Positions 5,299 through 11,318 of a stretch of 11,318 bases of DNA are shown in pieces. The stretch is taken from positions 1 through 11,318 of the forward strand of contig CAZEJR010000037.1 of assembly GCA_964512675.1 (NCBI GenBank), given 5' to 3'. Positions within the stretch are counted from its first letter, which is position 1. Each line of letters opens with the position of its first letter. Made by a program: the position numbers and the translations under genes. This stretch comes from A07HB70 sp964512675 (lineage in GTDB: Archaea; Halobacteriota; Halobacteria; Halobacteriales; Haloferacaceae). Below the pieces are notes generated by a model, which was not told the origin of the DNA, did no database searches, and worked only from the letters and a program-made list of their open reading frames with translations.

Positions 5299-6633
5299 GT
5301 GACGGACCCTCTCCGGCGGGCCGGCGGCTTCGCGGTCGTCGGGACGCTCGCACTCGCCGCGCCGGCGCTCGGACGGGCCGCCGCCGTCCCGTTCGCGCTG
5401 GTGGCGGTCTCCGCTGCCTTCCTGGTCGACGAGGGTCCGCTGTTCGACCTGTTCGCCCGGCCGGGCGACGAGCGCGAGGGCCGGCTCTCCGGGCTGGCCG
5501 GGTTCGCGCTCGCCGCCGCCGGGCTCGCGGTGCTGACGGCGTTTACCGGCTCCGCCGCGACGATGCCCGTTCCGGTGTACGTCGCGAGTATCCTCGCGCT
5601 CGCGTACGGCAACCTCGGCGAGCGTCTGGTCGAGCGGTCGGCTGACGACCCGTTCATCGCGACGGCAGGCTTCGCGACCGCCGGCTTCGTCGCCGCGCTG
5701 GCCGGACAGGCCGCCGTCTCCGCCGCCGCCGGTCTGCCCGTCGCCGCGCCGCGCTTTGCGTTCCTCGCCGCCGCCGCTGCGCTCGCGGCTGCGCTCTTTC
5801 GCACGGTGCTTTACGTCCGCGACGACCCGCTGGTGATGGTGAGCGTCGGCGTCCTGCTCTGGCTGTTCGACGCCGTCGCGGTCGGGGTGACCGCGACGGC
5901 AGTCGGCCTGGCGCTCGCGCTCACCGCCGTCCTCGGCGCCGTCTCCTACGCGATCGGCACCGCGAGCGTCACCGGCATGCTGACCGGCGTGCTCCTCGGT
6001 CTGCTCACCGTCGTCCTCGGCGGGGTCGGCTGGCTGCTCGTCCTGCTCACCTTCTTCGGCGTCGGCGGGCTCTCGACGAAGTTCCGCTACGAGCAGAAGC
6101 TCGCTCGCGGCGTCGCGGAGGAAAACGGCGGCGCGCGGGGCACGGAGAACGTCCTCGGGAACGCGGCTGTCGCTCTCGTCGCCGTCGTCGCCTTCGCGAC
6201 CGCCGCCCTCCTGCCGGGCCGACCCGTCGACCCGGCGGTGTTCCGGTTCGTCTTCGCCGGGTCGCTCGCCGCGGCGATGGCCGACACGCTCTCCTCGGAG
6301 GTCGGCGGCCTGTTCGACGGCCCGCGGCTGGTCACGACCTTCGAGCGCGTCGCGCCCGGCACCGACGGTGCCGTCACGTGGCAGGGGACTACCGCGGGCG
6401 TCGTCGGCGCGGGGGCGGTTGGCGCCGTCTCGCTCGCGCTCGTCGCCGCGCCCGACCCCGTCGCCGTCGGCGTCGTCGCCGCCGCCGGCGTCGCCGGGAT
6501 GCTCGCCGACAGCCTGCTCGGTGCCACCGTCGAGGGCGACCGGGTCGGCAACGAGGTCGTCAACCTGCTCGCCACCGCGACCGGCGGCGCCGTCGCCGTG
6601 GCGCTGGCGGTCGCGCTCGTGCCGCTGTCGTGA
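5299..6633 (+). CDS. DUF92 family integral membrane protein (TMEM19/VTE6-like)
   Basis: A 444-residue polytopic membrane protein. Residues 1-220 form about six hydrophobic segments typical of archaeal versions. Residues about 225-444 form the DUF92 domain, with FFGVGGLSTKF (252-262), RGTENVLGNA (280-289), ADTLSSEVG (328-336), GTDGAVTWQGTTAG (354-367), DSLLGATVE (404-412) and GNEVVNLLAT (417-426). The acidic and polar residues in these loops are the family's conserved positions. The plant member VTE6 is a phytyl-phosphate kinase in isoprenoid salvage. With two cis-prenyltransferase genes adjacent, an isoprenyl-phosphate kinase role is a reasonable inference, not something shown by the sequence. 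The GTG start is 27 nt from a TTAAG box. The TGA stop overlaps the GTG start of the next gene, so the two are probably co-translated. Confidence 0.9.
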   Translation: MTDPLRRAGGFAVVGTLALAAPALGRAAAVPFALVAVSAAFLVDEGPLFDLFARPGDEREGRLSGLAGFALAAAGLAVLTAFTGSAATMPVPVYVASILALAYGNLGERLVERSADDPFIATAGFATAGFVAALAGQAAVSAAAGLPVAAPRFAFLAAAAALAAALFRTVLYVRDDPLVMVSVGVLLWLFDAVAVGVTATAVGLALALTAVLGAVSYAIGTASVTGMLTGVLLGLLTVVLGGVGWLLVLLTFFGVGGLSTKFRYEQKLARGVAEENGGARGTENVLGNAAVALVAVVAFATAALLPGRPVDPAVFRFVFAGSLAAAMADTLSSEVGGLFDGPRLVTTFERVAPGTDGAVTWQGTTAGVVGAGAVGAVSLALVAAPDPVAVGVVAAAGVAGMLADSLLGATVEGDRVGNEVVNLLATATGGAVAVALAVALVPLS

Positions 6634-7040
6634 TCCGACGCGCCGACCCTGCCGACCGGCCCGCGTGTCGTACGCTCCAGTCGTACCTCCCGGCGCGCGC
6701 GCCGGCGCTTCTCGGGCCGGGCGTCGGTGACCTGCTCGTCGCGGGGCCACACGGCGCGCCCGTCGGCTACCTGCTCGCGGTCGGCGGCTTCGACGGCAGG
6801 GACGTCCATCTCGCGGAGCTCGTCGTCGCGCCCGAGGCCCGACGGTCTGGCGTGGGCGGGGCGCTGCTCGACGCCTGTTGTGCCCGCTCCGGCGCCGTCA
6901 CGACGCTCGTCGCGCCCGACAACGAGGCGGCGCTCGCGCTCTACCGGTCGCGCGAGTTCGAACGGGTCGACCGCCGTCCCGACGCCTTCGCCGGCGGTCC
7001 GGCGCTGGCGCTCAGGCGGCCAGCTGGTCGGCAGTCCTGA
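6630..7040 (+). CDS. GNAT family N-acetyltransferase
   Basis: A 136-residue single-domain GNAT acetyltransferase that should transfer an acetyl group from acetyl-CoA to an amine; the substrate is unknown. It opens with the usual first strand IRRADPADRPA. The acetyl-CoA motif A is ELVVAPEARRSGVGGALLDA (63-82), with the R-x-x-G-x-G pyrophosphate loop at RRSGVG, and motif B is APDNEAALALYRSREFERV (95-113). The domain is short for the family, as in RimI-like proteins, with no added domains. The GTG start overlaps the DUF92 stop codon (GTGA), which fixes the start and implies co-expression. The last 29 bp overlap the convergent dnaG gene. Its position after the DUF92 gene does not by itself reveal the substrate. 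Confidence 0.88.
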   Translation: MIRRADPADRPACRTLQSYLPARAPALLGPGVGDLLVAGPHGAPVGYLLAVGGFDGRDVHLAELVVAPEARRSGVGGALLDACCARSGAVTTLVAPDNEAALALYRSREFERVDRRPDAFAGGPALALRRPAGRQS

Positions 7041-8358
7041 CCCGCACCTCGACGGGTCGCTTGACGAACTCGCCGGTCTCGCGCGCCACGGCCTCCGCGA
7101 CGCCGTGCTCCGCGAGGACGTCGAGCAGCCGCTGGGTCAGGCGCCCGTCGAGGACGACGGCGTAGGGCGTCTCGTCGACGTCTTCGACTGCCGTCGCCGC
7201 CCCGTCGACGGACGTCTCGTCCAGGATCGCGAGTCCGTCGTCGAGCAGCCGTGCGTGCCCCGTCTCATCCCCGACGACGGCGCGGGCGTGGCCGGCGAGC
7301 GAGTCGGGGTCCGGCTCTGTCTCCGGCCCGCCCGCGCTGGGGTCGTGCTCCGGCTCCGCGTCGCCGGTCCCGGTCGACGCCGGGTTCGGCTCGTCCTCGT
7401 CACTCGGCTCCGCGCCACCGTCCGACTGGTCGCCCTCGTCTGCCGACGCCCCCGGCGGCTGTTCTGTCTCTGTCGTCGCGTCCCCGGTCACCGTCCCGCC
7501 GTCTGTGCCGGCAGCCGCGTCGCCCGCGACGGCGGCTCGGAGGCCCTGGTCGTCTTCCGGCAGGTCCGCACCCTCGACTTTCTCTTGGAGCGCCCTGACC
7601 ACCTCGTGACGCGGCAGGTCCTCGACGGCTCGACCGTCGGGCGCGAAGGCGACGTAGTCGACGTCGGCCACCTGCCGGAGCTCCCGGAGGATCAGTTCGC
7701 CGCCCCGGTCGCCGTCGAGAAAGGCCGTCACCGTCCGTCCCTGCGCGAGTTCGGCGACGGGGTCGGGAACGTTCGTCCCCTCGACGGCGACGGCGTTCTT
7801 GATCCCGTACCGGAGGAGCGTCACGACGTCCGCACGCCCCTCGACGACGATGACGGCGTCGGCGTCCGCGACCCGCGGGCCGGCGGGTAGGCCGTCGTAC
7901 CCGGTGACGTCCGCGATCCGGACAGACTCGCGCACTTCGGCCTGTATCTCCTCGCTCGTGGCCACGGACTCGTCGAACGCCTCGTCGAGGAGTTCCTTCG
8001 CGCGCTCGACGACCTCGCGGCGCTTTGCCTGCCGCACGTCTTCGATGTCGGTCACCTCGACACGCGCGCGACAGGGACCGACACGGGTGATCGTCTCGAA
8101 CGACGCCGCGAGGATTGCCGTGTCGACGCGGTCGAGGCTAGAGGCGATCGTCACCTCGCCGAACGACTGCCCGGCTTCGCTCGACACCTCGACGTCGATA
8201 CGGCCGACCTTCGAGGACTGCTGGAGGTCGCGCAGGTCGAGGTCCTCGCCCAGCAGCCCCTCCGTCTGCCCGAATATCGCCCCGACGACGTCGCTCCGTT
8301 CGACCACGCCGTTCGCGGTTACGTCGGCGTGAATCAGGTATTTGAACGTATCGTCCAT
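7012..8358 (-). CDS. dnaG: Archaeal DnaG-type primase / exosome-associated protein
   Basis: The 448-residue protein opens MDDTFKYLIHADVTANGVVE, the characteristic start of archaeal DnaG, followed by the family-specific N-terminal region (VVGAIFGQTEGLLG, 24-37). The Toprim domain spans roughly 165-260, with the catalytic Glu in VVEGRAD (Glu173) and the Asp pair in FLDGDRGGE (Asp215, Asp217). Residues about 275-355 are a Gly/Ser/Thr/Asp/Glu-rich acidic linker that looks disordered. Residues 356-448 form a folded C-terminal domain. Archaeal DnaG can synthesise short RNA primers in vitro and is a stable partner of the archaeal exosome, where it aids poly(A) binding through Csl4. The start at 8358 is preferred over an upstream in-frame ATG (8427) because it matches the family N-terminus and has a strong GGAGGAG just upstream. 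It overlaps the convergent GNAT gene by 29 bp. Confidence 0.95.
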   Translation of the reverse strand: MDDTFKYLIHADVTANGVVERSDVVGAIFGQTEGLLGEDLDLRDLQQSSKVGRIDVEVSSEAGQSFGEVTIASSLDRVDTAILAASFETITRVGPCRARVEVTDIEDVRQAKRREVVERAKELLDEAFDESVATSEEIQAEVRESVRIADVTGYDGLPAGPRVADADAVIVVEGRADVVTLLRYGIKNAVAVEGTNVPDPVAELAQGRTVTAFLDGDRGGELILRELRQVADVDYVAFAPDGRAVEDLPRHEVVRALQEKVEGADLPEDDQGLRAAVAGDAAAGTDGGTVTGDATTETEQPPGASADEGDQSDGGAEPSDEDEPNPASTGTGDAEPEHDPSAGGPETEPDPDSLAGHARAVVGDETGHARLLDDGLAILDETSVDGAATAVEDVDETPYAVVLDGRLTQRLLDVLAEHGVAEAVARETGEFVKRPVEVRVRTADQLAA

Positions 8359-8360
8359 GT

Positions 8361-8367
8361 CTCCTCC
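8361..8367 (-). promoter_or_regulatory. Strong Shine-Dalgarno site of dnaG
   Basis: On the minus strand GGAGGAG ends 2 nt before the dnaG ATG (core GGAGG with a 4-nt spacer). Most starts in this window lack such a site, so it implies a leadered dnaG transcript and decides the start at 8358. Confidence 0.65.
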
Positions 8368-8403
8368 GGAGCCCGGCAGTTCACCGGATCGACAGTCGTT
8401 GAC

Positions 8404-8430
8404 GTATATCGGCGGTTCGTGCGGCATATA
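8404..8430 (-). promoter_or_regulatory. Two candidate TATA boxes for dnaG
   Basis: On the minus strand TATATG (8430-8425) and ATATAC (8409-8404) are both TATA-like. They would give transcription starts near 8402 or 8380 and leaders of roughly 20-45 nt, either of which includes the GGAGGAG site. I cannot say which is used. Confidence 0.4.
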
Positions 8431-8491
8431 GGTGTCGCAGGCCGGAGTCGTCCCGCCGGCGCCGGCCCGACGCTCTTCGTCGTCCCGTATT

Positions 8492-8508
8492 GAAGAGAAA
8501 TTCTCTTC
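8492..8508. repeat. 17-bp AT-rich palindrome, likely operator
   Basis: GAAGAGAA (8492-8499) and TTCTCTTC (8501-8508) are perfect inverted repeats around a single central A. The tract is strikingly AT-rich for this DNA. It sits in the 212-bp gap between divergent dnaG and the DUF3311-symporter pair, about 30 bp upstream of the latter's TATA-like box. That is where archaeal activators or repressors commonly bind. A site for a dimeric winged-helix regulator controlling the transporter is the simplest reading; the regulator is not in the window. Confidence 0.5.
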
Positions 8509-8534
8509 CGAACGGCAGCGTGAACTCGAAAGAT

Positions 8535-8546
8535 AACCTTTAGGTT
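8535..8546 (+). promoter_or_regulatory. TATA-like box inside a small palindrome (DUF3311-symporter promoter)
   Basis: AACCTTTAGGTT contains CTTTAG (8538-8543), centred about 30 nt upstream of the first repeat ATG at 8571, which fits a leaderless or nearly leaderless transcript. The tract is also an inverted repeat (AACCT, two bases, AGGTT), so a bound protein could mask the TATA box. The preceding AAGATA adds local AT-richness. Confidence 0.45.
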
Positions 8547-8570
8547 CGTTTGGCGACTATCTACGTCTCG

Positions 8571-8606
8571 ATGAGCCGAACGATGAGCCGAACGATGAGC
8601 CGAACG
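8571..8606 (+). repeat. Three tandem 12-bp repeats, each with an in-frame start codon
   Basis: ATGAGCCGAACG is repeated exactly three times (8571-8582, 8583-8594, 8595-8606) and is followed by ATGAGCGAC, giving MSRT-MSRT-MSRT-MSDY and four in-frame ATGs. Only ATGAGC continues past the third copy. Exact repetition at the nucleotide level points to recent slippage or duplication. Changes of copy number would keep the reading frame. Confidence 0.9.
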
Positions 8607-8837
8607 ATGAGCGACTACCTGTGGGTCGTCGCGCTCGCGGTCGTCGTGGCGTTCGCGGTGCCGTGGTTCCTCTGGCGGAACGCCACGGTGGTCGCCGGAC
8701 TGCCGGTCTGGCTGTGGTGGCACGTCGGCTGGATGCTGCTCGCGTCGGCGGTGTTCTCGCTGTTCACGCGGTCGGCGTGGGACCGCCTGATGACCGGGCC
8801 AGGTGCAGACGTGACGGGAGGGTCGCGCGATGGCTGA
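8571..8837 (+). CDS. DUF3311 small membrane protein, symporter partner
   Basis: An 88-residue protein from the first repeat ATG, or 76 residues if translation begins at the last (8607). After the MSRT repeats the core begins MSDYLWVVALAVVVAFAVPW. It has two transmembrane segments: about residues 16-33 (ending AVPWFLWR) and about 40-65 (VVAGLPVWLWWHVGWMLLAS, then AVFSLF). The PWFLWR and WLWWHVGW motifs are typical of DUF3311. This family is encoded immediately before SSS-family sodium:solute symporters in archaea and bacteria and is thought to be an accessory subunit. The same arrangement is seen here, with an 8-bp overlap with the symporter gene. The true start is uncertain; homologues as I remember them resemble the shorter form, so the repeats may be an N-terminal or leader extension. 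Confidence 0.88.
   Translation: MSRTMSRTMSRTMSDYLWVVALAVVVAFAVPWFLWRNATVVAGLPVWLWWHVGWMLLASAVFSLFTRSAWDRLMTGPGADVTGGSRDG
8816..8822 (+). promoter_or_regulatory. Shine-Dalgarno site of the symporter gene
   Basis: GGGAGGG lies 7 nt before the symporter ATG and inside the DUF3311 coding sequence. It provides a ribosome entry or reinitiation site for the second gene of the pair, supporting both the 8830 start and coupled synthesis of the two proteins. Confidence 0.6.
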
Positions 8838-10395
8838 TCTCCGGGCGCCGGTCGACCTCGTACTACAGACGTGGACCGGTGCGACGACGCTCCAGGCCGG
8901 AATCGTCGCCGTCTACCTGACGGTCGCGCTGACGATCGGCCTCGTCGCCTACCGCGTCACCGGCAACGACGCCGAGGACTACTACCTCGCCTCGCGGTCC
9001 CTCGGGACGGTCGTGTTGCTGTTCACCACGTTCGCGACCCTCCTGTCGGCGTTTACGTTCTTCGGCGGTCCGAACGTCGCCTACGCCTTCGGTCCCGAGT
9101 GGATCCTGGTGATGGGGCTGATGGACGGCGTGCTGTTCGCGGTGCTGTGGTACGTCGTCGGCTACAAGCAGTGGCTGGTCGGGCGCGAACACGGCTACGT
9201 CACGCTCGGCGAGATGCTCGGCGACCGGTTCGGGTCACCCGCGCTCCGGGCGCTGGTGGCGGGCGTGAGCATCTTCTGGCTGTTCCCGTACGTGATGCTC
9301 CAGCAGGTCGGCGCGGGACAGGCGCTGGCCGGACTGACCGGCGGTGCCGTCCCGTACTGGGCCGGCGCGACCGCGATCACGCTGTTCATGATCGCATACG
9401 TCGTCGTCGCGGGCCTGCGCGGCGTCGCGTGGACCGACACGCTCCAGGGCGTGTTCATGCTCGGCGTGATCTGGGTCGCGGTCGCGTGGGTCCTCTCGAG
9501 CGCGGGTGGGCTCTCGACGATCTCGGCGGGCCTCGCCGAGTCCAACCCCGAGTTCCTCGCGCTGGGCGGCGCACCCGCCGCCGGCGCGCCGTACTCTGTC
9601 CAGTACGTGGTCGCCACCGCCGTCACGATCGCGTTCGGCGTGACGATGTTCCCGCAGATAAACCAGCGCTTCTTCGTCGCGCGGGACGCGACCGTCCTCA
9701 AGCGGTCGTTCGCGCTGTGGCCGATCATGGTGCTTCTCCTCTTCGTCCCGGCGTTTCTCCTCGGGACGTGGGCGGCGGGCCTCGGCGTCTCGGTGCCGGA
9801 GGGCGAGAACGTCCTGCCGCTCCTCCTCGTCGAGTACACGCCGCTCTGGTTCGCGGCGCTCGTCGTCGCCGGCGCGCTCGCCGCGATGATGTCGTCGTCG
9901 GACTCGATGCTCCTCTCCGGGTCGTCGTACCTGACGCGCGACCTCTACCGACCGCTCGTCGACCCCGACGCGAGCGACGCCCGCGAGGGCTGGGTCGCCC
10001 GTGTCGGTGTCGCCGTCTTCGCGCTCGGCTCGCTCGCCGCCGCCCTGATCCAGGGCGGGGGCGGTGGACTGGGCGTGCTCGTCGACATCGGTAGCACCGC
10101 CTTCGGCGGCTACGCACAGCTCACCCTGCCCGTCCTCGTGGCGCTGTACTGGTCGCGGACCACGCGGCTGGGGATGTTCGCCGGCGTCTTCGGCGCACAG
10201 GCGTTCTACCTCCTCCACGTGTTCGCCCCGGCGGTGACCGTCGGCGGGGTCACGCTCCTCGGTGACGCCTACCTCACCTGGGACGTCGCGCTGTGGAGCA
10301 TGGCGCTGTCGCTGGCCCTGACCGTCGGCGTCTCGGCTGTCACCGCCGCCGCGCCCGGCGAGGACGCACAGACGTTCACCGTCGGCGCCGACTGA
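8830..10395 (+). CDS. Sodium:solute symporter (SSS family)
   Basis: A 521-residue polytopic membrane protein of the solute:sodium symporter family (SSS, LeuT fold), about 13 transmembrane segments. Family marks are the early loop DAEDYYLASRSLG (47-59), GLRGVAWTDTLQGVFM (195-210), VTMFPQINQRFFVARD (271-286) and the signature ALAAMMSSSDSMLLSGSS (349-366) followed by LTRDLYRP (368-375). The serines at 355-357 lie where vSGLT has its Na2-site serines in TM8, so sodium coupling is expected. The overall look is closer to the pantothenate/proline/monocarboxylate branch than to sugar transporters, but the substrate cannot be assigned. It overlaps the DUF3311 gene by 8 bp and has its own GGGAGGG site. 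A short Gly run, GGGGG (409-413), sits in a loop. Confidence 0.93.
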   Translation: MADLRAPVDLVLQTWTGATTLQAGIVAVYLTVALTIGLVAYRVTGNDAEDYYLASRSLGTVVLLFTTFATLLSAFTFFGGPNVAYAFGPEWILVMGLMDGVLFAVLWYVVGYKQWLVGREHGYVTLGEMLGDRFGSPALRALVAGVSIFWLFPYVMLQQVGAGQALAGLTGGAVPYWAGATAITLFMIAYVVVAGLRGVAWTDTLQGVFMLGVIWVAVAWVLSSAGGLSTISAGLAESNPEFLALGGAPAAGAPYSVQYVVATAVTIAFGVTMFPQINQRFFVARDATVLKRSFALWPIMVLLLFVPAFLLGTWAAGLGVSVPEGENVLPLLLVEYTPLWFAALVVAGALAAMMSSSDSMLLSGSSYLTRDLYRPLVDPDASDAREGWVARVGVAVFALGSLAAALIQGGGGGLGVLVDIGSTAFGGYAQLTLPVLVALYWSRTTRLGMFAGVFGAQAFYLLHVFAPAVTVGGVTLLGDAYLTWDVALWSMALSLALTVGVSAVTAAAPGEDAQTFTVGAD

Positions 10396-10444
10396 CCGGT
10401 CGCTCGGGCGTGCGGTTCTTCTCGCTCCGTCCCTCAGTACGGGT

Positions 10445-11269
10445 ATGAACGAGCCCGGGGTCGGCCCGCTGCTCGACCAGTCGACGCTCGCCGCCCGCGT
10501 CGAGGCCGGGCGGACGCCCGACTGGCTCGCCGCACACTTCGAGACGTTTCGGGCGGCGCTGACGGGCGACCGCGGCGGCGAACCGTTTCCCTGCTACTTC
10601 GGCACCGAGTCCGTCCGCCGTGGCGACCCGCTGTACGTCGGACTGTCCTCGCCGACCGACCCGAACGCGCTCCTGCGTTTCCGCGACGCGCTCCTCGAGT
10701 ACCTCGAGAGATATCCCGGCCACGGCGAGCGGTCGTCGCTCGTGGCGTTCGTCCGCCCCGCCGGCGAGGCACGCGAGCGTGACTACCACGAGCGGCTGTG
10801 GCACCTGCTCCAGTTCCTCCACGTCCACGACCCCGAGCCGTGGCCCGACGACGTTCCGACCGACCCCGACACCCCGCGCTGGGAGTTCTGCTTCGGCGGC
10901 GAGCCGATCTTCCCCACCTGCCGCGCGCCGTTCTACGACGAACGCCGGAGCCGGTACTGCCCGGTCGGACTCGAGGTGACGTTCCAGCCGCGCGCGCTGT
11001 TCGACGGCATCACCGCCGACACCGCCGCCGGCCAGCAGGCGCGCGAGACGATCCGCGACCGGGTCGAGACGTACGACGGCGTCTGTCCCCACGCCGACAT
11101 CGGCGACTGGGGCGTCGAGGGCGACCGGGAGTGGGCGCAGTACCTCCTCCGGCGCGACGAGACACAGGCACCGGACCTGCCGCCCGCACGGTTCACCCGC
11201 CAGCATCCGAAGGCGAACGAGGCCGTCGAGACGGCAGCCGCGGACGGCGGGGTGACGACAGACCGGTGA
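10445..11269 (+). CDS. YqcI/YcgG family protein (GntA-like, possible heme-dependent oxygenase)
   Basis: A 274-residue soluble protein of the YqcI/YcgG family. Visible marks are CYFGTESVRRGDPLYVGL (50-67), a long helix LLRFRDALLEYLERYPG (76-92), LWHLLQFLHVHDP (118-130), WEFCFGGEPIFPTCRAPFYD (146-165), the SRYCP (169-173) turn and VTFQPRALFDGI (178-189). Most members are uncharacterised; one, GntA of guanitoxin biosynthesis, is described as a heme-dependent N-hydroxylase of an arginine-derived amine. A similar heme-bound N-oxygenation is possible here but unproven; I cannot pick out the heme ligand, and several His residues (His120, His126, His128, His216) are candidates. The ATG at 10445 follows a 49-bp gap after the symporter gene. 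No clear TATA box or Shine-Dalgarno sequence is seen, so read-through from the transporter operon is possible. Its stop overlaps the next gene. Confidence 0.85.
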   Translation: MNEPGVGPLLDQSTLAARVEAGRTPDWLAAHFETFRAALTGDRGGEPFPCYFGTESVRRGDPLYVGLSSPTDPNALLRFRDALLEYLERYPGHGERSSLVAFVRPAGEARERDYHERLWHLLQFLHVHDPEPWPDDVPTDPDTPRWEFCFGGEPIFPTCRAPFYDERRSRYCPVGLEVTFQPRALFDGITADTAAGQQARETIRDRVETYDGVCPHADIGDWGVEGDREWAQYLLRRDETQAPDLPPARFTRQHPKANEAVETAAADGGVTTDR

Positions 11270-11318
11270 CGACTGCGCTTCTCCTCGTCGACTTCCAGAC
11301 CGGCTTCGACGACGACCG
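11266..11318 (+). CDS. Probable cysteine hydrolase (isochorismatase/nicotinamidase-like), 5' end only
   Basis: A reading frame starts at the GTG overlapping the stop of the YqcI/YcgG gene (GTGA) and runs off the window after 17 codons. The visible residues, VTTALLLVDFQTGFDDD, match the first strand and catalytic-Asp region of the isochorismatase-like cysteine hydrolase family (LLLVDFQTGF; the Asp is one of the Asp-Lys-Cys triad). The Lys and Cys lie beyond the window. The 4-bp overlap suggests that the hydrolase and the GntA-like protein are made together. Confidence 0.7.
   Translation, partial: MTTALLLVDFQTGFDDD

Noticed and set aside
5281..6750. Minus-strand open frame of 489 codons opposite the DUF92 gene
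   Set aside because: It is low-complexity Arg/Gly/Asp/Glu sequence with no domain. The plus strand encodes a recognisable membrane protein with conserved motifs.
8359..8427. Earlier dnaG start at 8427
   Set aside because: The 23 extra residues do not belong to the archaeal DnaG N-terminus and would cover the candidate promoter boxes and the GGAGGAG site.
8550..8570. TTG start for the DUF3311 protein
   Set aside because: A rare start codon lying only about 10 nt from the TATA-like box; four ATGs follow in frame.
9235..10218. Minus-strand open frame of 327 codons opposite the symporter gene
   Set aside because: Charged low-complexity shadow of transmembrane codons read backwards; no start context or motif.
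10396..10444. Promoter for the YqcI/YcgG gene
   Set aside because: The TTCTTCT tract near 10416 is a poor match to a haloarchaeal TATA box, and nothing better is visible in the gap.

Overview
The window is chromosomal DNA of a haloarchaeon (class Halobacteria). The evidence is the very high GC content (third positions almost all G or C), acidic proteins, GTG starts and mostly Shine-Dalgarno-free starts with TATA-like boxes about 25-30 bp upstream. Marker genes agree: an archaeal-type DnaG primase, a fused AhbA-AhbB siroheme decarboxylase and DUF92/UppS neighbours. I cannot name the genus. No mobile element, CRISPR array, tRNA or rRNA was seen. Genes are packed tightly, and no gap exceeds about 215 bp.

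Left block (1-3472, minus strand): early tetrapyrrole synthesis. Read 5' to 3' on the minus strand, it runs from a DUF5778-like hypothetical gene to the ahbA-ahbB fusion, a Met8/CysG-N-type precorrin-2 dehydrogenase, and hemA (cut by the window edge just before its 3' end). The last three genes overlap by 4 bp and 1 bp, so they form one translationally linked unit. HemA makes glutamate semialdehyde, the dehydrogenase leads to siroheme, and AhbAB diverts siroheme into the alternative (Ahb) heme route.

Middle block (3535-7040): isoprenoid or polyprenyl lipid genes. Two cis-prenyltransferase homologues converge tail to tail. The plus-strand one has the catalytic DGN motif but lacks the C-terminal RxG motif. 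The minus-strand one lacks DGN but ends in RRFGR. This complementarity is what is expected of a heteromeric enzyme like eukaryotic DHDDS-NgBR, and it is the most interesting signal in the window. Divergent from the second subunit is a DUF92 membrane protein (family of plant VTE6 phytyl-phosphate kinase), followed by an overlapping GNAT acetyltransferase.

Right block (7012-11318): archaeal dnaG (minus) overlaps the GNAT gene tail to tail. Divergent from dnaG is a transporter pair, a DUF3311 small membrane protein and an SSS-family sodium:solute symporter. The 5' end of the pair carries three tandem 12-bp repeats, each bearing an in-frame ATG, and a 17-bp AT-rich palindrome lies upstream. The window ends with a YqcI/YcgG-family gene (a family that includes the heme-dependent N-hydroxylase GntA) overlapping the first codons of an apparent cysteine hydrolase (isochorismatase-like) gene.
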